Part shown: piece by piece, positions 11,519 to 24,400 of the stretch
How the letters are laid out: each line of letters starts with the position of its first letter
Numbering within the stretch: the stretch's first letter is position 1
Assembly (NCBI RefSeq): GCF_965638725.1
Contig: NC_134957.1
Span: forward strand, 14,966,101-15,030,100
Source: Aptenodytes patagonicus
Lineage: Eukaryota; Chordata; Aves; Sphenisciformes; Spheniscidae
Direction: 5' to 3'
DNA: 64,000 nt
Translations under genes and position numbers: made by a program
The notes under the pieces: generated by a model
The model's input: the letters and a program-made list of their open reading frames with translations, nothing else
Database searches by the model: none
What the model was told of the DNA's origin: nothing

Positions 11519-12074
11519 TATTGTGTCCTGGTTTCGGCAGGGATAGGGTTAATTTCCTTCCTAGTAGCTGGTACAGTGCTGTGTTTGGGATTTAGGAGGA
11601 GAACAAAGTTGATGACACACCGATGTTTTACTTGTTGCTGAGCAGTGCTTACACTAGCCAAGGACTTTTCAGCTTCCCATGCTCTGCTGACTGAGAAGGC
11701 TGGAGGTGCACAAGAAGCTGGGAGGGGGCACAGCCAGGACAGCTGACCCAAACTGGCCAAAGGGACATTCCATACCATGTGACGTCATGCTCAGTACATA
11801 AACTGGGGAAAGCTGGCCGGGGGGGCCGCTGTTCGGGGACTGGCTGGGCATCAGTCGGCGGGTGATGAGCAATTGCATTGTGCATCACTTGTTTTGTGTA
11901 TTATTATTATTATTTTATTTCAATTATTAAACTGTTCTTATCTCAACCCACGAGTTTTTCTCACTTCTACTCTTCCAATTCTCTCCCCCATCCCACCAGG
12001 GGGTGGGGGGGGAGGAGTGAGCGAGTGGCTGCGTGGTGCTCCGTTGCCGACTGAGGTTAAACCACAACATATTG
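11519..12074 (+). mobile_element. Solo ERV LTR (ERVL-like) with 5-bp target duplication
   Basis: The LTR runs from TGTCCTGG at 11524 to CAACA at 12069 (546 bp) and is flanked on both sides by TATTG (11519-11523 and 12070-12074). Inside are a perfect CRE, TGACGTCA (11780-11787), a TATA-like CATAAA (about 11797), an ATTAAA polyadenylation signal (11926-11931) and a U5 block with ATCTCAACCCACGAG shared with the LTR at 17400. The TG..CA ends and 5-bp duplication fit an ERVL-type family, which is an inference. No internal viral genes are attached, so it is a recombination remnant. Confidence 0.9.
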
Positions 12075-14965
12075 GTTTTATGTGTGAAGACCTCTGAAGC
12101 AGGTGCTGAGAAAGGTAAACTGCCATGCAAACCTGGCTTGGAGGTGGACTATCAGTTCACTTGTGGCTTCTTTGCTTTCAAGCTGAGACGTAATACCTAC
12201 CCAGCAATATGCTACTTTGCATGGACTAGCAGATTCAGGCCAATGCAAGTTTAGGATGTCCGTCCTGTATTCAAAGATTCCCAGGTCCTGCTGGTTTTCC
12301 TTCGGAATCCAACTTCAATGTGTCTATTTATTAGTTCTGACTCTTTTTATTTTAACTTCTTATTTGATTTAATAATGCTTTTCAGTTGCCAACATACATC
12401 TTAGTGCACTCTCAGAGCTATAGATTTTTCTTTTTTTCCCTGTTTGCATGTTTTTCTTTTTCTCAATGAAGTTGAGGAATTTCTTCAGGACTTTGCTCTG
12501 TTGCTTTGAGTAAGATATTTACTTGTTGTCACAGTAGCAGCCTGAAACCAGCAGGTTTTCTCTCTCAGGCTGCTGAGGGAGAATGCAAAGGAAGCCCTTG
12601 TGACATTATAGAAGCAGCAAGATACTATTTTCTGTTTAAAATCTTAGGAAGTGTTACTGATCATGCTTTGAATGAAGCATAGATTTCTCTTTCTAATTTC
12701 AAAAAGCAATTCTTAACTACATATCAACCCAGGAACTTTTCTCCCTCAGTCAGTCTGAGGTTAGCAGCAAACAAAAAAATGAGTGACAGTTGTATAAAGC
12801 CTTATACAACCTCATTTCCCTCTAACCACAAAACTTGCTTTCGGTTTTGTTGTTCCAAAGTATCTAAACTACTTTTTTGAGGCTTCTAATGAATTAACCC
12901 TGGACATTGACAGTTCAGTCTCAAATGGTAAGATTTTAAGAAAACTAGAAGGATTCAAGTGACAGAATAGACTAAGCCTTTACTGCAGATTTCTTGAAGC
13001 AAAAAATACAGTTCCCAATTCGATAAAGCTCTTCAGCTTTGAGCATGAGTACACTCATGACTGGCATATATATAAAAAAGGATAAATATTGTCACTGATG
13101 TATCTACTCACACATTTAAGGTCTATAACTACTTGCATCTTTTCCTTAATAATGGGAGGAAAACCTGTTAAGTTATACAGATATTCTTAGATTCTTTTTG
13201 GTGCTTTGAAGATGTAAAGTGTCATAAGAATTGTTACTGTGTCTTACTGTTTATGAATATCACAAGAACAGAAGACGACTGTAGGTTACTTGGAAAAAGA
13301 TGGGAAAATACTTGAAATAATGTCCTAAATAGGTACCATCAAAGCTGGCTTTTTGCTTTCTGTCTTGTGAAGCTGGATGCTAATCACACAAGCAGGTGTA
13401 AATCTTTACTATCTTCTCTGAAATCTGCTAAAACTATTTATCCTGGTATGATTTAGAAAAGACTGTTTCTTGAAGCATGCATTTTTCTTTCTTTCACCTG
13501 AGGAAGTTTTTCACCTGCACGTAGAAAGGCACTACTTCATTCTGGAAAGAAAAAACTATATTGAAGATTTCTTTGGCAGAAGAGAAACTCATTTGTAGAG
13601 TTGCTCTTAGGATCCCGTGGGAAATAAAGGAACAGAGTATGCTGAAAGGGGGGAGGGGGAAGGAAAGGAAATGTCTTCAAATATGTGTCACTATATTATT
13701 CTATCTATAGAGGCCTTTCACAGTGTAAGGCAATACAATTTATTTTAGGTGAGATAGCACCCCCAAGAGGCGCAATTTTGAACTGATACATGTCAAAATT
13801 GGGGGGGGCATAAAGAGCAGAGAAGGGAACTGCTGCTTGCTTCTGGCACGTGTTTATATAAAAATCAGTTTGCTGTGAATAATAGTGGCTTTGGAAGCAG
13901 AGTAGAGAGAAGCGTGCAATAAAAGACGGAACAGTGCAGTGATTTTGGGTGCTCTCTTCGGACATCTATGTGTGTAGTCATGTTAGGAGATGATTACAAT
14001 TCATGTAAATAACTGTTGTAATGAATATAAGGATTAATGCTATTAAACTAAGAGTCTTTCTGAATTCTAAGGGTGTCTGAATACCAAAGCCTGCCAGTAT
14101 TAGGAATGGAATTGGGAAGAAATTCTTTTCGATGATCACCTAGCCCTTCAGTGAATAATCAGTAAGAAGCAGTGCACAGTGTTTAAAATTAATAGCTTTA
14201 GCTCTCTTTCCTTGCAGAAGACTAAAACCCAGCAGGATATTCAGGATGATATGCAATTTGTATGCATAAAACCACGGACATAAAGGTTGGATAAATGCCC
14301 TTAGCTTGGATCACCCTGAAGTCCACAATGCCCCTACCGCCTTGGAAAACAGCGCCGCACATTTGTTACACATGGTGAGGTAGTCAATCAGTAAGACCTA
14401 TTTAACTTTATACTTCTGAATACATTGCTACTTTCTGCCTTCTAGGACATGCTCAACATTTCATGCAGTAGAAGATATTTTGGATTTGCAGATAAGCAAG
14501 CCGTTTAGTGCCTGAAACGTCTCTGCATTATAGGTCAATAGGAACTCTTTAGTCAGCTTTTTCCCTTCTGCGTGTACAGAGAAAATTTCAAAACATGTCA
14601 CTCAGCCCAAGAAACAAGCTGATGCTCTGACTAGTTATTTTTAAATTTGGGTCTTCAGGAACAGAATATCTAACAGACTTCTTAATTTGTTATGCCACTC
14701 ATTGGCTTCAAATCTATAGCACCATTTAGCAACAAGACCAGTTTTGCTGTCACTCTTGCTACCTGCTAGGTTGTACTACTCTACTACCTGCAACGTGCAG
14801 TACTTGATGACAGCCTGTATGTTTTAACTAGAACCACCTTCAATTCTAGTTTAAGCAAACTCAGTTTATTTTGGTATAGTGGATTGGCATGCTTACAATG
14901 CATGCGTTTTGCTACCTACCACATACGAGCCAAGGAGATCTTAGTTTTTATATCACTCTAATTTA
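12075..14965. other. Intergenic sequence
   Basis: AT-rich with short homopolymer runs. I see no gene or nameable repeat. Confidence 0.5.
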
Positions 14966-15180
14966 TAGAATCATAGAATCATAGAATCATTAAGGTTGGA
15001 AAAGACCTCCAAGATCATCGAGTCCAACCGTCGACCCAACACCACCATGCCCACTAAACCATGTCCCTAAGCGCCTCATCTACACGTCTTTTAAATACTT
15101 CCAGGGATGGGGACTCCACCACTTCCCTGGGCAGCCTGTTCCAATGTTTAACCACTCTTTCAGTAAAGAAATTTGATTCC
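14966..15180 (-). mobile_element. CR1 LINE 3'-end fragment
   Basis: On the + strand the fragment opens with the complement of the CR1 tail (ATAGAATCATAGAATCAT) and AAGGTTGGAAAAGACCTCCA. It then reads, on the minus strand, the conserved tail of the CR1 protein: [20 protein letters not shown] and [15 protein letters not shown]. It is about 0.2 kb and 5'-truncated. Confidence 0.93.
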
Positions 15181-17394
15181 ACACAAACATGAAGTCCTAC
15201 ATCTCTAATACGGGGGGTGGGGGGTAAAGGTCTTACAGCTACATGGTGAAATGGTAACAGTAACAGTAGATGAGTTCTAGCCCTCACTTTCCAGTATATT
15301 TCTTGGGTTACCTGTGAGAAATTCTCTGTTATGCTCAAAAGGGGCTCCTTCAATCTTGGACTGCTCAAATAAACACGCCTGTACTGTAATCTTTGAGACA
15401 CTGCCAATAATTATCTTAAGTTGGAGTCTGAAGCGTTGAAAGCACCTTAAAACTTTGACTTCACATGCCTCAAACCTGGCTTCAGTATTGGTTGCAAACT
15501 TCAAGACATAGACATTATCCTACCAACGTCTCTGTCTACCTATGTCCTTCTGTTCAGAAAACACTGAACACTGTCTTAATGAATGCTGACAACTATGTGG
15601 AAAGCATTAAGGTGGTTTGTAGTTTTTGTTGCTTTTCATTTGTCCTTTCTGATGAAATATCCTGCTTCTACTCAATGATTTCCACAGGTACCATACTCAG
15701 CCTCAAGGTCTCTTCATGCATGCCTTGCTCTGTGAAAGACATTATGTTCTACAACTGTGAAAAGTGATAAAGTTTTTCTATGATCTGCCTCCTTCAGCAG
15801 CTCCTTTTTTTCCACTTTCTATTTAATTTAACAGTCTTACTCAGACTCAGAACTCCTTTCCAAGTTATGGCATAAATCTGATAAATGTCGAAATCATGTA
15901 GCTTATATATAGCATGCCTTATACCCTTTCTCTAAAACCATTTTGCCTACTCATATTGTCAATGGTTTGGAGCAAGAACAAACCTACTACTCTGTACCAT
16001 GCCAACCAAGTGAGCTCTCACTCTAGGCTCTGTCCAATGCAGTAATGCAGGAAATGTAGTAAGAGGAAACTGCAGTGAAAGACACTGAGAAGCTGGTTGC
16101 TAGACAACTGAAAGAAGAAAAGACAAAATTAAGGCAATACATTTGCAGGTAAAGTTCAAAGTCTAAAAGAGGTATCTTTAATAGAAAAGTAAAAATGGAA
16201 TGGTAGACCAAAGACAGCAGCAGAAATCAAGAACCTGACAAAGGGATCAAGGGAAGTCAGTATTTTAAACTTGACGTATTTGCTGAAAATTTCATCTTCT
16301 TGCAGATATTCCAGACTCAGTCCAGTACTGATTATTTCTATTTCTTTGATTCTTCTGATTATTTTATTTCTTTGGCTCTTGCATTCTTCCTACCAAGCAG
16401 GGCTTGTTGTTTTATCATGAGGTCATCTTTCTCCTTTCTAAGCCGCTACCTCAACCGTGCACTCAGAAAACCAAGTTGGTATCTGGTGCAATAAGACAGA
16501 TTTTGGTGTTATTAGCACAGCAAAGGACCACCACCCATACCATATAATTCTTCTCCAGCCCAGGCTCCTATGTACTTCCCAGGAATGATAGCAGACTCAA
16601 GCCTTCAGGTAGGATCAAATAGATCAACTAATACTGCCCTTAAACCAAAAGAATCTCAGATACGGATGCAGTCTGCGAAGTGAAATCTCAAACTTCATGG
16701 CACTCAAAAGTACCCACAATGAAAACTTAGGATAAAAAGGAAGGAATCTTGATTATTGTTTTAATGGCAAAATCTAAACACAAGTAGTCTAAAAAAGTTG
16801 GGCTTTTTCAGTGTGTGTTAAACCCCAACAGAACAGGCTGACTGCAACAATGCTATTAATATAACCATTCTTATTAGCACATTTTTACCACAGGAAACAA
16901 GATGTTATTGTTTCTAATCGCTAACATATTGAATAATATTTTCAATAAGATAATTCCAAACATGTTTCCTCTTGTAGCTATTTTATTACATTTCCTAGAG
17001 ATAATGCTTATAAAATTATCTCACTTATTGTTATTACTATAGCCTCTGGTTCAGGAGCCAAACTCTAATAAAAAGAAAAATTCTGTTTTACATTTTTTAG
17101 TCCTAACAGGGATAAAACCTCCCTGTGTTTAGCCTCTATTATCAATGCTCACAGTGGAAAGTGACCAAAAAATCCATAAATTAATCCAAATTCTAAAAAA
17201 ATCCCCAAGCCTCCAAGCATCAATCACCCCTAGCCTATCAAAGGGGACAAAACACCTTCAGCATTGCTTCTAAAGAAGTTAAAATTAGTCTGTTTCATGT
17301 GAGTGAAAGATTAGAAGGCTCATGCCATATTTTAGGGAAAAAAGGAAAAATAAATTAAATAATCACTTGTTAATGACAGGCTTTCACACCAAGA
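15181..17394. other. Intergenic sequence
   Basis: AT-rich with only short frames. I found no repeat or gene I can support. Confidence 0.5.
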
Positions 17395-18108
17395 TAGGAT
17401 GTTGTGGTTTAACCCCAGCTGGCAACTAAGCACCACACAGCCGCTCGCTCACTCCCCCCCGGTGGGGTGGGGTGAGGGGCAGAAAAGGCCTTGGCTCTGT
17501 GTCAGCACTGCTCAGCAATAGCGAAAACATCCCTGTGTTGTCAGCACTGTTGCCAGCACAAATCCAAAACACAGCCCCATGCTAGCTACTGTGAAGAAAA
17601 TTAACTCTACCCCGGCCAAAACCAGCACATTCTCCACCCCTTATTTCACACCATTTATGTCATGCTCAGGTCTCACCCCACCCCACCAGCGAGCAGGCTG
17701 GGGGTGCACAAGAAGTTGGGAGGGGACACAGCCGGGACAGCTGACCCCAACTGACCCAAGGGATATCCCACACCATATGACATCATGCTCAGCATATAAA
17801 GCTGGGGGAAGAAGAAGGGGGGGGGCGTATGGAGTGATGGTGTTTCTTCCCAAGTCACCGTTACGCGTGATGGAGCCCTGCTTTCCTGGAGATGGCTGAA
17901 CACCTGCCTGCCCATGGGAAGCAGTGAATGAATTCCTTGTTGTGCTTTGCTTGCGTGTGCAGCTTTTGCTTTTCCTATTAAACTGTCTTTATCTCAACCC
18001 ACGAGTTTTCTCACTTTTACTCTTCCGATTCTCTCCCTCATCCTGCCGGGGACAGGGTGGAGTGAGCGAGCGGCTGGGTGGTGCTTGGGGTTAAACCATG
18101 ACATAGGA
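17395..18108 (+). mobile_element. Solo ERV LTR with TAGGA target duplication
   Basis: The LTR extends from TGTTGTGGTTTAACCCCAGC (17400) to CCATGACA (18103), 704 bp. It is bounded by the direct repeat TAGGA at 17395-17399 and 18104-18108. It has a TATA box (TATAAA, 17795-17800), an ATTAAA polyadenylation signal (17977-17982) and a decayed CRE (TGACATCA, 17778-17785). U3 and U5 segments (GGTGCACAAGAAG, ATCTCAACCCACGAG) are shared with the LTR at 11524, so the two belong to related subfamilies. No viral coding region remains. Confidence 0.92.
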
Positions 18109-18707
18109 AAACCAGTGTTTTTGCACTATGGTGCATCTGAAATTATGGTGTGATAAGGTAACTAATGTAAGCTGTTATGTTTTATGGTACTGACCAAAAA
18201 GGAAATTTTCTAGCTGAAAAAGCTTTTCTTTTTAGCTTTGCACAAGAATAGCTGGTCAAGCAAGCAGTCCTAGGAGATAGCAAACAACTGTAACAAAATA
18301 CAAATTTCCCAGAAAACCATTTCATAGTCTTCTGTATAGTAACTGGAGAGTTAAAAATGAGTACCTAGTATTCTTTCATTAGGACTGTCATCTGATAAGC
18401 ACTCATTTTTCAGGAGACCAAGAATACTGGTTAGGAACCAAGGTTTCATGTTTTGACAGACACGCTGCTGTATTTACTCAGCTTGGATAAAATCTTAATG
18501 GTGATTAATTTGACACAGATCAAGTAGAGTAAAGCTTTCAGGGAGCTCAGATTTTTATTAACATGTATGTCACTAACAATAGCTATTGAAGAACACCATA
18601 CTTATTTTCTCCTATCTGTATAGATTCAGATCCTAAAAAAAAAAAATCCCAAAAAAACCCCAACAGGCTAAGTTCTGTTCTTCTATGTTGTAAAGTTTGA
18701 GTATTTT

Positions 18708-18770
18708 TGAGATAATTGGAAGAGTAAAAGTGAGAAAACTCGTGGGTTGAGATAAAGACAGTTTAATAGG
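18708..18770 (-). mobile_element. Inverted fragment of the same LTR family
   Basis: This stretch is nearly the exact reverse complement of the U5/R region of the LTR at 17400 (about 17970-18035), including CTCGTGGGTTGAGATAAAGA. It sits only 0.6 kb downstream in the opposite orientation, with no recognisable LTR sequence beyond it. Confidence 0.85.
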
Positions 18771-20733
18771 TAAATCTGTTTTCTCAGAGTCTAGTTTCCA
18801 TCATTTCTAGTTTCCATCTCAATCATTGGGAAATTTGCCTTCATGTCTGTGGAAACCAAAGAAGATCTTTAATTGTTGAGAGCCTTGAATGGCTTGCACA
18901 GCATGTGCTTCAGGCTCTAAGAGAGCTGGGAAATGTCTCTTACTGGTGGACAGACCAAGAAGGATGCTACTCCCCTCACTGTTTACTTAATTTAGACTGA
19001 AAACGGACTTGAAAAGAGATACCTCAGTTGCAGTTCCCTATTTGTCTTCCTAATGCCCTAAATAATTTCTTATTTAAACATAGATCCTCACTTTTCTCCT
19101 CGGAGAATTCTTGCTCTGTTCTGATGTACAATTTTTTTATCCACAGGGGCACATACAGCCTCTCAATCACCTTTTTATCATTAAATAGTATCTCTGAATG
19201 ACTTATTTTAATCACTCTTTTTCATGTTGGAAAGCTGTCAAAGCTAAAATCAAATCAAGTGAACACATCAGCAATAGCTAATTACCATATATCCAAGCAC
19301 TGCTGAGATTTGATAGACCTGTTTCATGCACAGAGCGTTGTTGGGTCTACTCTGCTCCTATTCAGGTAACAAACAAAACTGTTCTTGACTTTAGTAGGAA
19401 TCATTCTTACTTGATATTCATCTTATTGGAACGCTTAATTAAGATTGCTGGCCTATTATGATAGACCTCAGAGATAAAGGAGAAAGATGCTGTGCCACAC
19501 AGCCGGCCCGCACCCTTCCTGTCCTCCATGAGGATCACATTCAGTGACTTTTCCTCCTGTCCTCCCACACGCTCTTGCAGGGCAGAAGGCAGGGAGAAGG
19601 TGTAAACAGGCTTTAGACCGTTACTCTTTTCAGTGTGTATCTTGGCTTTTTCAGTTCATGCAGCTTCACCATCAACATACTGTTGGCTCATAAAGCCACT
19701 TGCTCACCAGTAACAATGCTCTTCATATCCAGGATCATATTTTCATCTGCTTCAGTGACATCTCCTCCTTGGTCTTTCATCCTCCTCTGAGTTGCACCAT
19801 TCAGAGCAGAGTTCTTAATTTTTCTCCCTGTCTTCTCTACAAAACTCTTATTATCATTTTGATAATAGAGTCATCTTCTCTAATGCTTTAGCCCAGAGGT
19901 TGAGATTTATTTATTCTTTGTCCAATCAATAACAAATAGTGGAGAAATTACCTGATGAGCAATACTGTTTCATATCCTCTCCTCAAGTAACCACAGTCCT
20001 GCTGTTCTTCCTCAGACTGTTATAAAAAGCCTAATGGGTTTCCAATGGGCTTAAAGCTTTGACTAGCTTTATTTTCTTCTCTTTCATGAGTAACTCAACT
20101 AAAGCCATTGATAGCCTTTACAGTTTGCTGTAGAAGCATTTCCGTTCATATGAATTGGTACACCAATTTGTTTATACCATTTGGAAGCTGCTTTACATGA
20201 AACTGCCACACTACTTCATTAAGACAAATTCCTTCAGGGTTTAAGATGCCTATCATCATCATGTCATATAAGAACAGTTGGTGTCTTGTGATTCTGACTG
20301 ATAATGCTTGTCTCTTCCTGGGAAATGTTAGACAATCATTTCAGAGACATTTTCCTCCTATTCAGAGATGCTTTTTCTCAGCTGTTGATTAACTGTGTCT
20401 CCTGTTATTTTATCCCTCCATGTTCATCAGCTACATTTTGGCAATACCTGACATACCTATAAAAGCCCATGTGGTAGAACCTGTGTCCACATTACAACCT
20501 TTCTGTGGTACAGTTTCCAACTCAGACATCTGCTGCAATGCACTGGTGAGCTTTGACAAGGCACTGAAAGAGTCTATAAAGAAGAAAAATATTGTCTGCT
20601 AAGCTTTATTTTTAACCACAGATGTGGCATTTTAATATTTAATGAAAACTGGCCACACGGACATCACTTCTTGTTCCATCAAATAGCATGAATATCTGAA
20701 CATGCTTGAAATGCAGAATCACTGCACCATTAC

Positions 20734-20812
20734 AGAATCATAGAATAATTTAGGTTGGAAGGCATGTCTGAAGGTCATGCAGTGCAACTCCATTCATAGC
20801 TGGGCAACTTAG
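20734..20812 (-). mobile_element. CR1 LINE 3'-tail fragment
   Basis: CAGAATCATAGAATAATTTA followed by GGTTGGAAGGCATGTCTGAA is the complement of a CR1 3' terminus. The copy is under 100 bp and diverged. Confidence 0.8.
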
Positions 20813-21388
20813 ATCCTGGAGACTGAAGTGGTAGATGACAGGAGGAATCTTGACCTCACTGAAACCAGTAGCAAAGCTCCTGGGTACTTCGGTTCAGCAG
20901 AGCACTTCACCAAAATGAATCTTATCACAGAACCTAAGTATGTGTGGTGTGGTTTAGTTTGTGATGCAGAGTGAGAAAATAACTTGTGATTCCTAGTGAT
21001 GACTTTTTGCATGTCACCAACCCAAGCTGTCGTTTTGCGTGCAGACTAGGCGATGCCAAGTAGCCTACACTCTCAGGCAACCAACAGAAGAACAGCCACC
21101 TGCAACTGGTGCAGAGGCACAACATCTCTGCAAGAATAACCGTGTCTTTCACTCACTGAAATCTGTAACTTTTCTTCCACAGTTGAAACATTTCTTCCAC
21201 CAACTCCCAGATTCAGCAATGTCTGTTGTTCCAAGGGATTCAGAGAGCACTCATAAAATAAATTACACTTCTTTTTTCCATCTCTTCTGAAAAATGTTGC
21301 AAGTACAAAAGGAAAAATGATGCATTGAGTGAATGACACCTCTTTAAAATGCACATCAATAATCACGTCTGGCATCAAAACATTGGAG

Positions 21389-21458
21389 TTCTGCCAAATA
21401 TTTTATAAAGGTGGGAATTGCTATTCTGCCAAATATTTTATAAAGGTGGGAATTGCTA
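21389..21458. repeat. Perfect 35-bp tandem duplication
   Basis: The 35-bp unit starting TTCTGCCAAATATTTTATAA occurs twice head-to-tail (21389-21423 and 21424-21458) with no difference. It is either a recent duplication or an assembly artefact. Confidence 0.95.
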
Positions 21459-24400
21459 ATCTAACTTAGTAAAGGACTAGATGTTTTGACAATAATGTTA
21501 ACAGAAGCAGAAGATGTGTAAAGCGGGGAGACAAATGAGTTTTGCTAAAAGATACAGTAATCACAAGCTAAAAGACCACAAAATCATCTATTGAGTCTCA
21601 TGATCTTTTTTTTTTTAGGGCAGGGGGTAGGTGGGGGAACAGACACCATGTTGTGTCCATGGCATTGAATCCCTGTCACACAAGCTGTGATGCAAGAGCC
21701 TTTCAAACTGTATTTTCAAAAACAGCATACACTCGCAGGCTTTTGCCTACAGTAGAATATGTAAATATAGGAATGAATTAGCAGTCAAGCTAATTTGTAT
21801 TTTCTTATTAGTGAATATACCACATAAATTTGGGGCTGGATTCCCTTCAGGTACAATACCATAATTTATAAAGGAAATAATTTTAATTACATTAAATTAG
21901 GTCCAGCAGTGCTTCTGCTTGCTGTCTGGTATTTTCCATAGTGGCAGAGAAAAGACCAGTCAATGGAATCAAATACTTTATTGATATTTACACATACAAG
22001 AACCTGGCTTCCTACTAACATGATGATACATCTCCATGAGATTTATGTTAGTCTTTCAGGTGCTTTGCTATTGAGGAAGTACTGATTAATGCTGGATAAT
22101 CTAGCTAGACGTATCTTTGTGAATAAAAGCAAACTGATTATTGTAGTAATGATTTATCTAAATTCAAGCTTATTCAAGTCTAAGCTCAGGGATATGTGAT
22201 CAATATTTTCATACCCAGATTAAGAGATTTGAGGAAAATGTTCTCTATGATCCTTTAGTAAAACTAGTTCATACTGGTTTTAAGAATACTTCAGTGTTGC
22301 TTGAGCTTGTGTTGAACACGGGCCTAGAGCCTTTGATTGTTACATGATTGTGTAACTTGATACAGAACAGTAGGAATATTCATGATAATTAATTGCCATT
22401 TAGCTTGATTATCATTGTAAGTACAATATTGCCTTCTTTTTTAGTATCAAAATGTGTCTTACTTTCTGTGGAACTATATTTGGTTGAACCATCATAAACA
22501 ATTTGCACTTCTTGTTTTTTTCTAAAAAGTAATGGGAAAATGTCCTGGTTTTGTCTATCTGTAAAGCCAGGGCTTTGGCTTTATACCATATAATTTTATA
22601 ATCAAGATTCACCTCTTCCGTAGTCAAAATTAGATCATTCTAATGGGTTACTGAATTTTTACACATATATTTATTCACCTAAGTGTCCTGATTTAAAATT
22701 TTCTGAACGCTAAGTAGACTATCTTTCTGAAGTTATGACCTTAATTTTTTTGTTGTTTTGTAAAGATAGACTTTTCTAACTTGCCCTTAAAAGGTAGTTT
22801 AAAAGTTTTGACTAAGTTTCCATTCCTTGTTTGATACTCCCTTTTTTTTTTGAGATTAAATCAGAGGGGATGTTCCTTTAGCAGCCTCCCATTTAATATC
22901 ATGATGGTTTTGCTGAAAATCTCATTTGATTTGGTTCAGCAATACATTATTCAAGTGGAGCTTTTTAAAGAGTAAAGGGTACAGCACTGAAGTCCTTCCT
23001 GTAGAATGAGAACATTTAGTTGACTTTTCATTATAATCCAAGAGAGCACAACCTCACTCTCCACTTTCAGTACATATGATTTTCTTTGAAAGTCTGTGAA
23101 AATGAAAAAGAACTCTAAGCTGAAAGGGACAGGACCATTAAAGTAGAATAAGTATATTCTAGTTAAAGGGTTCGTAAGAGAACTTCAAGATTCAATGCAT
23201 GTACTGCGTAAGTGTTTCATAGTCTTCTGAGTGGATGAAAGTAATGGAAGAACAATCTAGATCATGGTACACAAGACAGTTCTCAAAATTAAAATACATT
23301 TAGCAATAATAAAAAATAATCCTTTGTAAGTGTTTAAATTTACTACTAACAAAAATAATAACAAAAGGCATTATATGTTCTTAGTGTTTAATTTGGTTCA
23401 AATATGGTTCCTGGGTTTATGTGAAATATTATTAGTCCTAATGTAGTCTGTAGTCAGTATTTAAGGAGCTAATATCATGTCTTCTTTCAAAATTACAGTG
23501 AAATGTATAAGCTATCTTAAAGCATAATTAAATACATGGCACACATCAGTATTCTGAAGACAAATTTGTATCATCTCGTTTTCCACACTACAAGACAAAT
23601 TGTCTTTGGGGGCCCTCTTGTGGTAAGACTTAATTATTGCACTTAAAATCTTCGTGGCGTTCAGGAAATCTTTAAACTGATCTGACTTCAAACATTATTT
23701 TCTGCAGTTTGTGAAGCTACAGAAAATGCAAGTTAATATTAAGTGATTTTTGAAACCCACAGGAAAAAAAAGAAAGGTAGAAGTATAGCTATGCCAAGTA
23801 TGTCCAGGATAGAAACCTATAAATGGTATGTCAAAGACTGTTTTTCAAACTAGTAAAGGATAAAATGTTAGCTATTGAGACAAAAACGTCAGCTATGTTA
23901 GCTGGAAAAAAAAAACAAAAACCAACAGAAAGCAGGACTAAAAGACTATTATTACAGGCTGATTGCTTCCTTTGCTTTTTATTTTTTTCACACTATTCAC
24001 CTGTTGCCACAGTATAAGATTACAGCATTGTTTTCTATAACAATTTAGTGGAAAAATACAAATCTTTTAAGTTATATATGCCTGTAATAGGAAGTTAAAT
24101 ATCACAGTCTGTCAGGATTATGACATTTTGTATAGTATCTCCATAGCACTCTCCATCAGGGTCAATACAAATAATGTTAAGGCGATATAAATGTACTAGC
24201 ATATATAGCCTTTGAAATATAGACATATTGCTGCCTGACATCACTGGGAATTCTGCTATGGATTGGGAAGAGTCATGTGATCTTTTCAGATTAATCTCAG
24301 CAAGAACTGCAGTATGTGCAGAAGAGGCAGTAACCAACCTTCATAAATCTCTGTACTAGCTTCAGTATTGAAGCATCCTGCTCATATGCACAACGGGAAC

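Noticed and set aside
11335..12254. ORFs across the first solo LTR
   Set aside because: They lie in LTR sequence on both strands and have no viral or host protein similarity.
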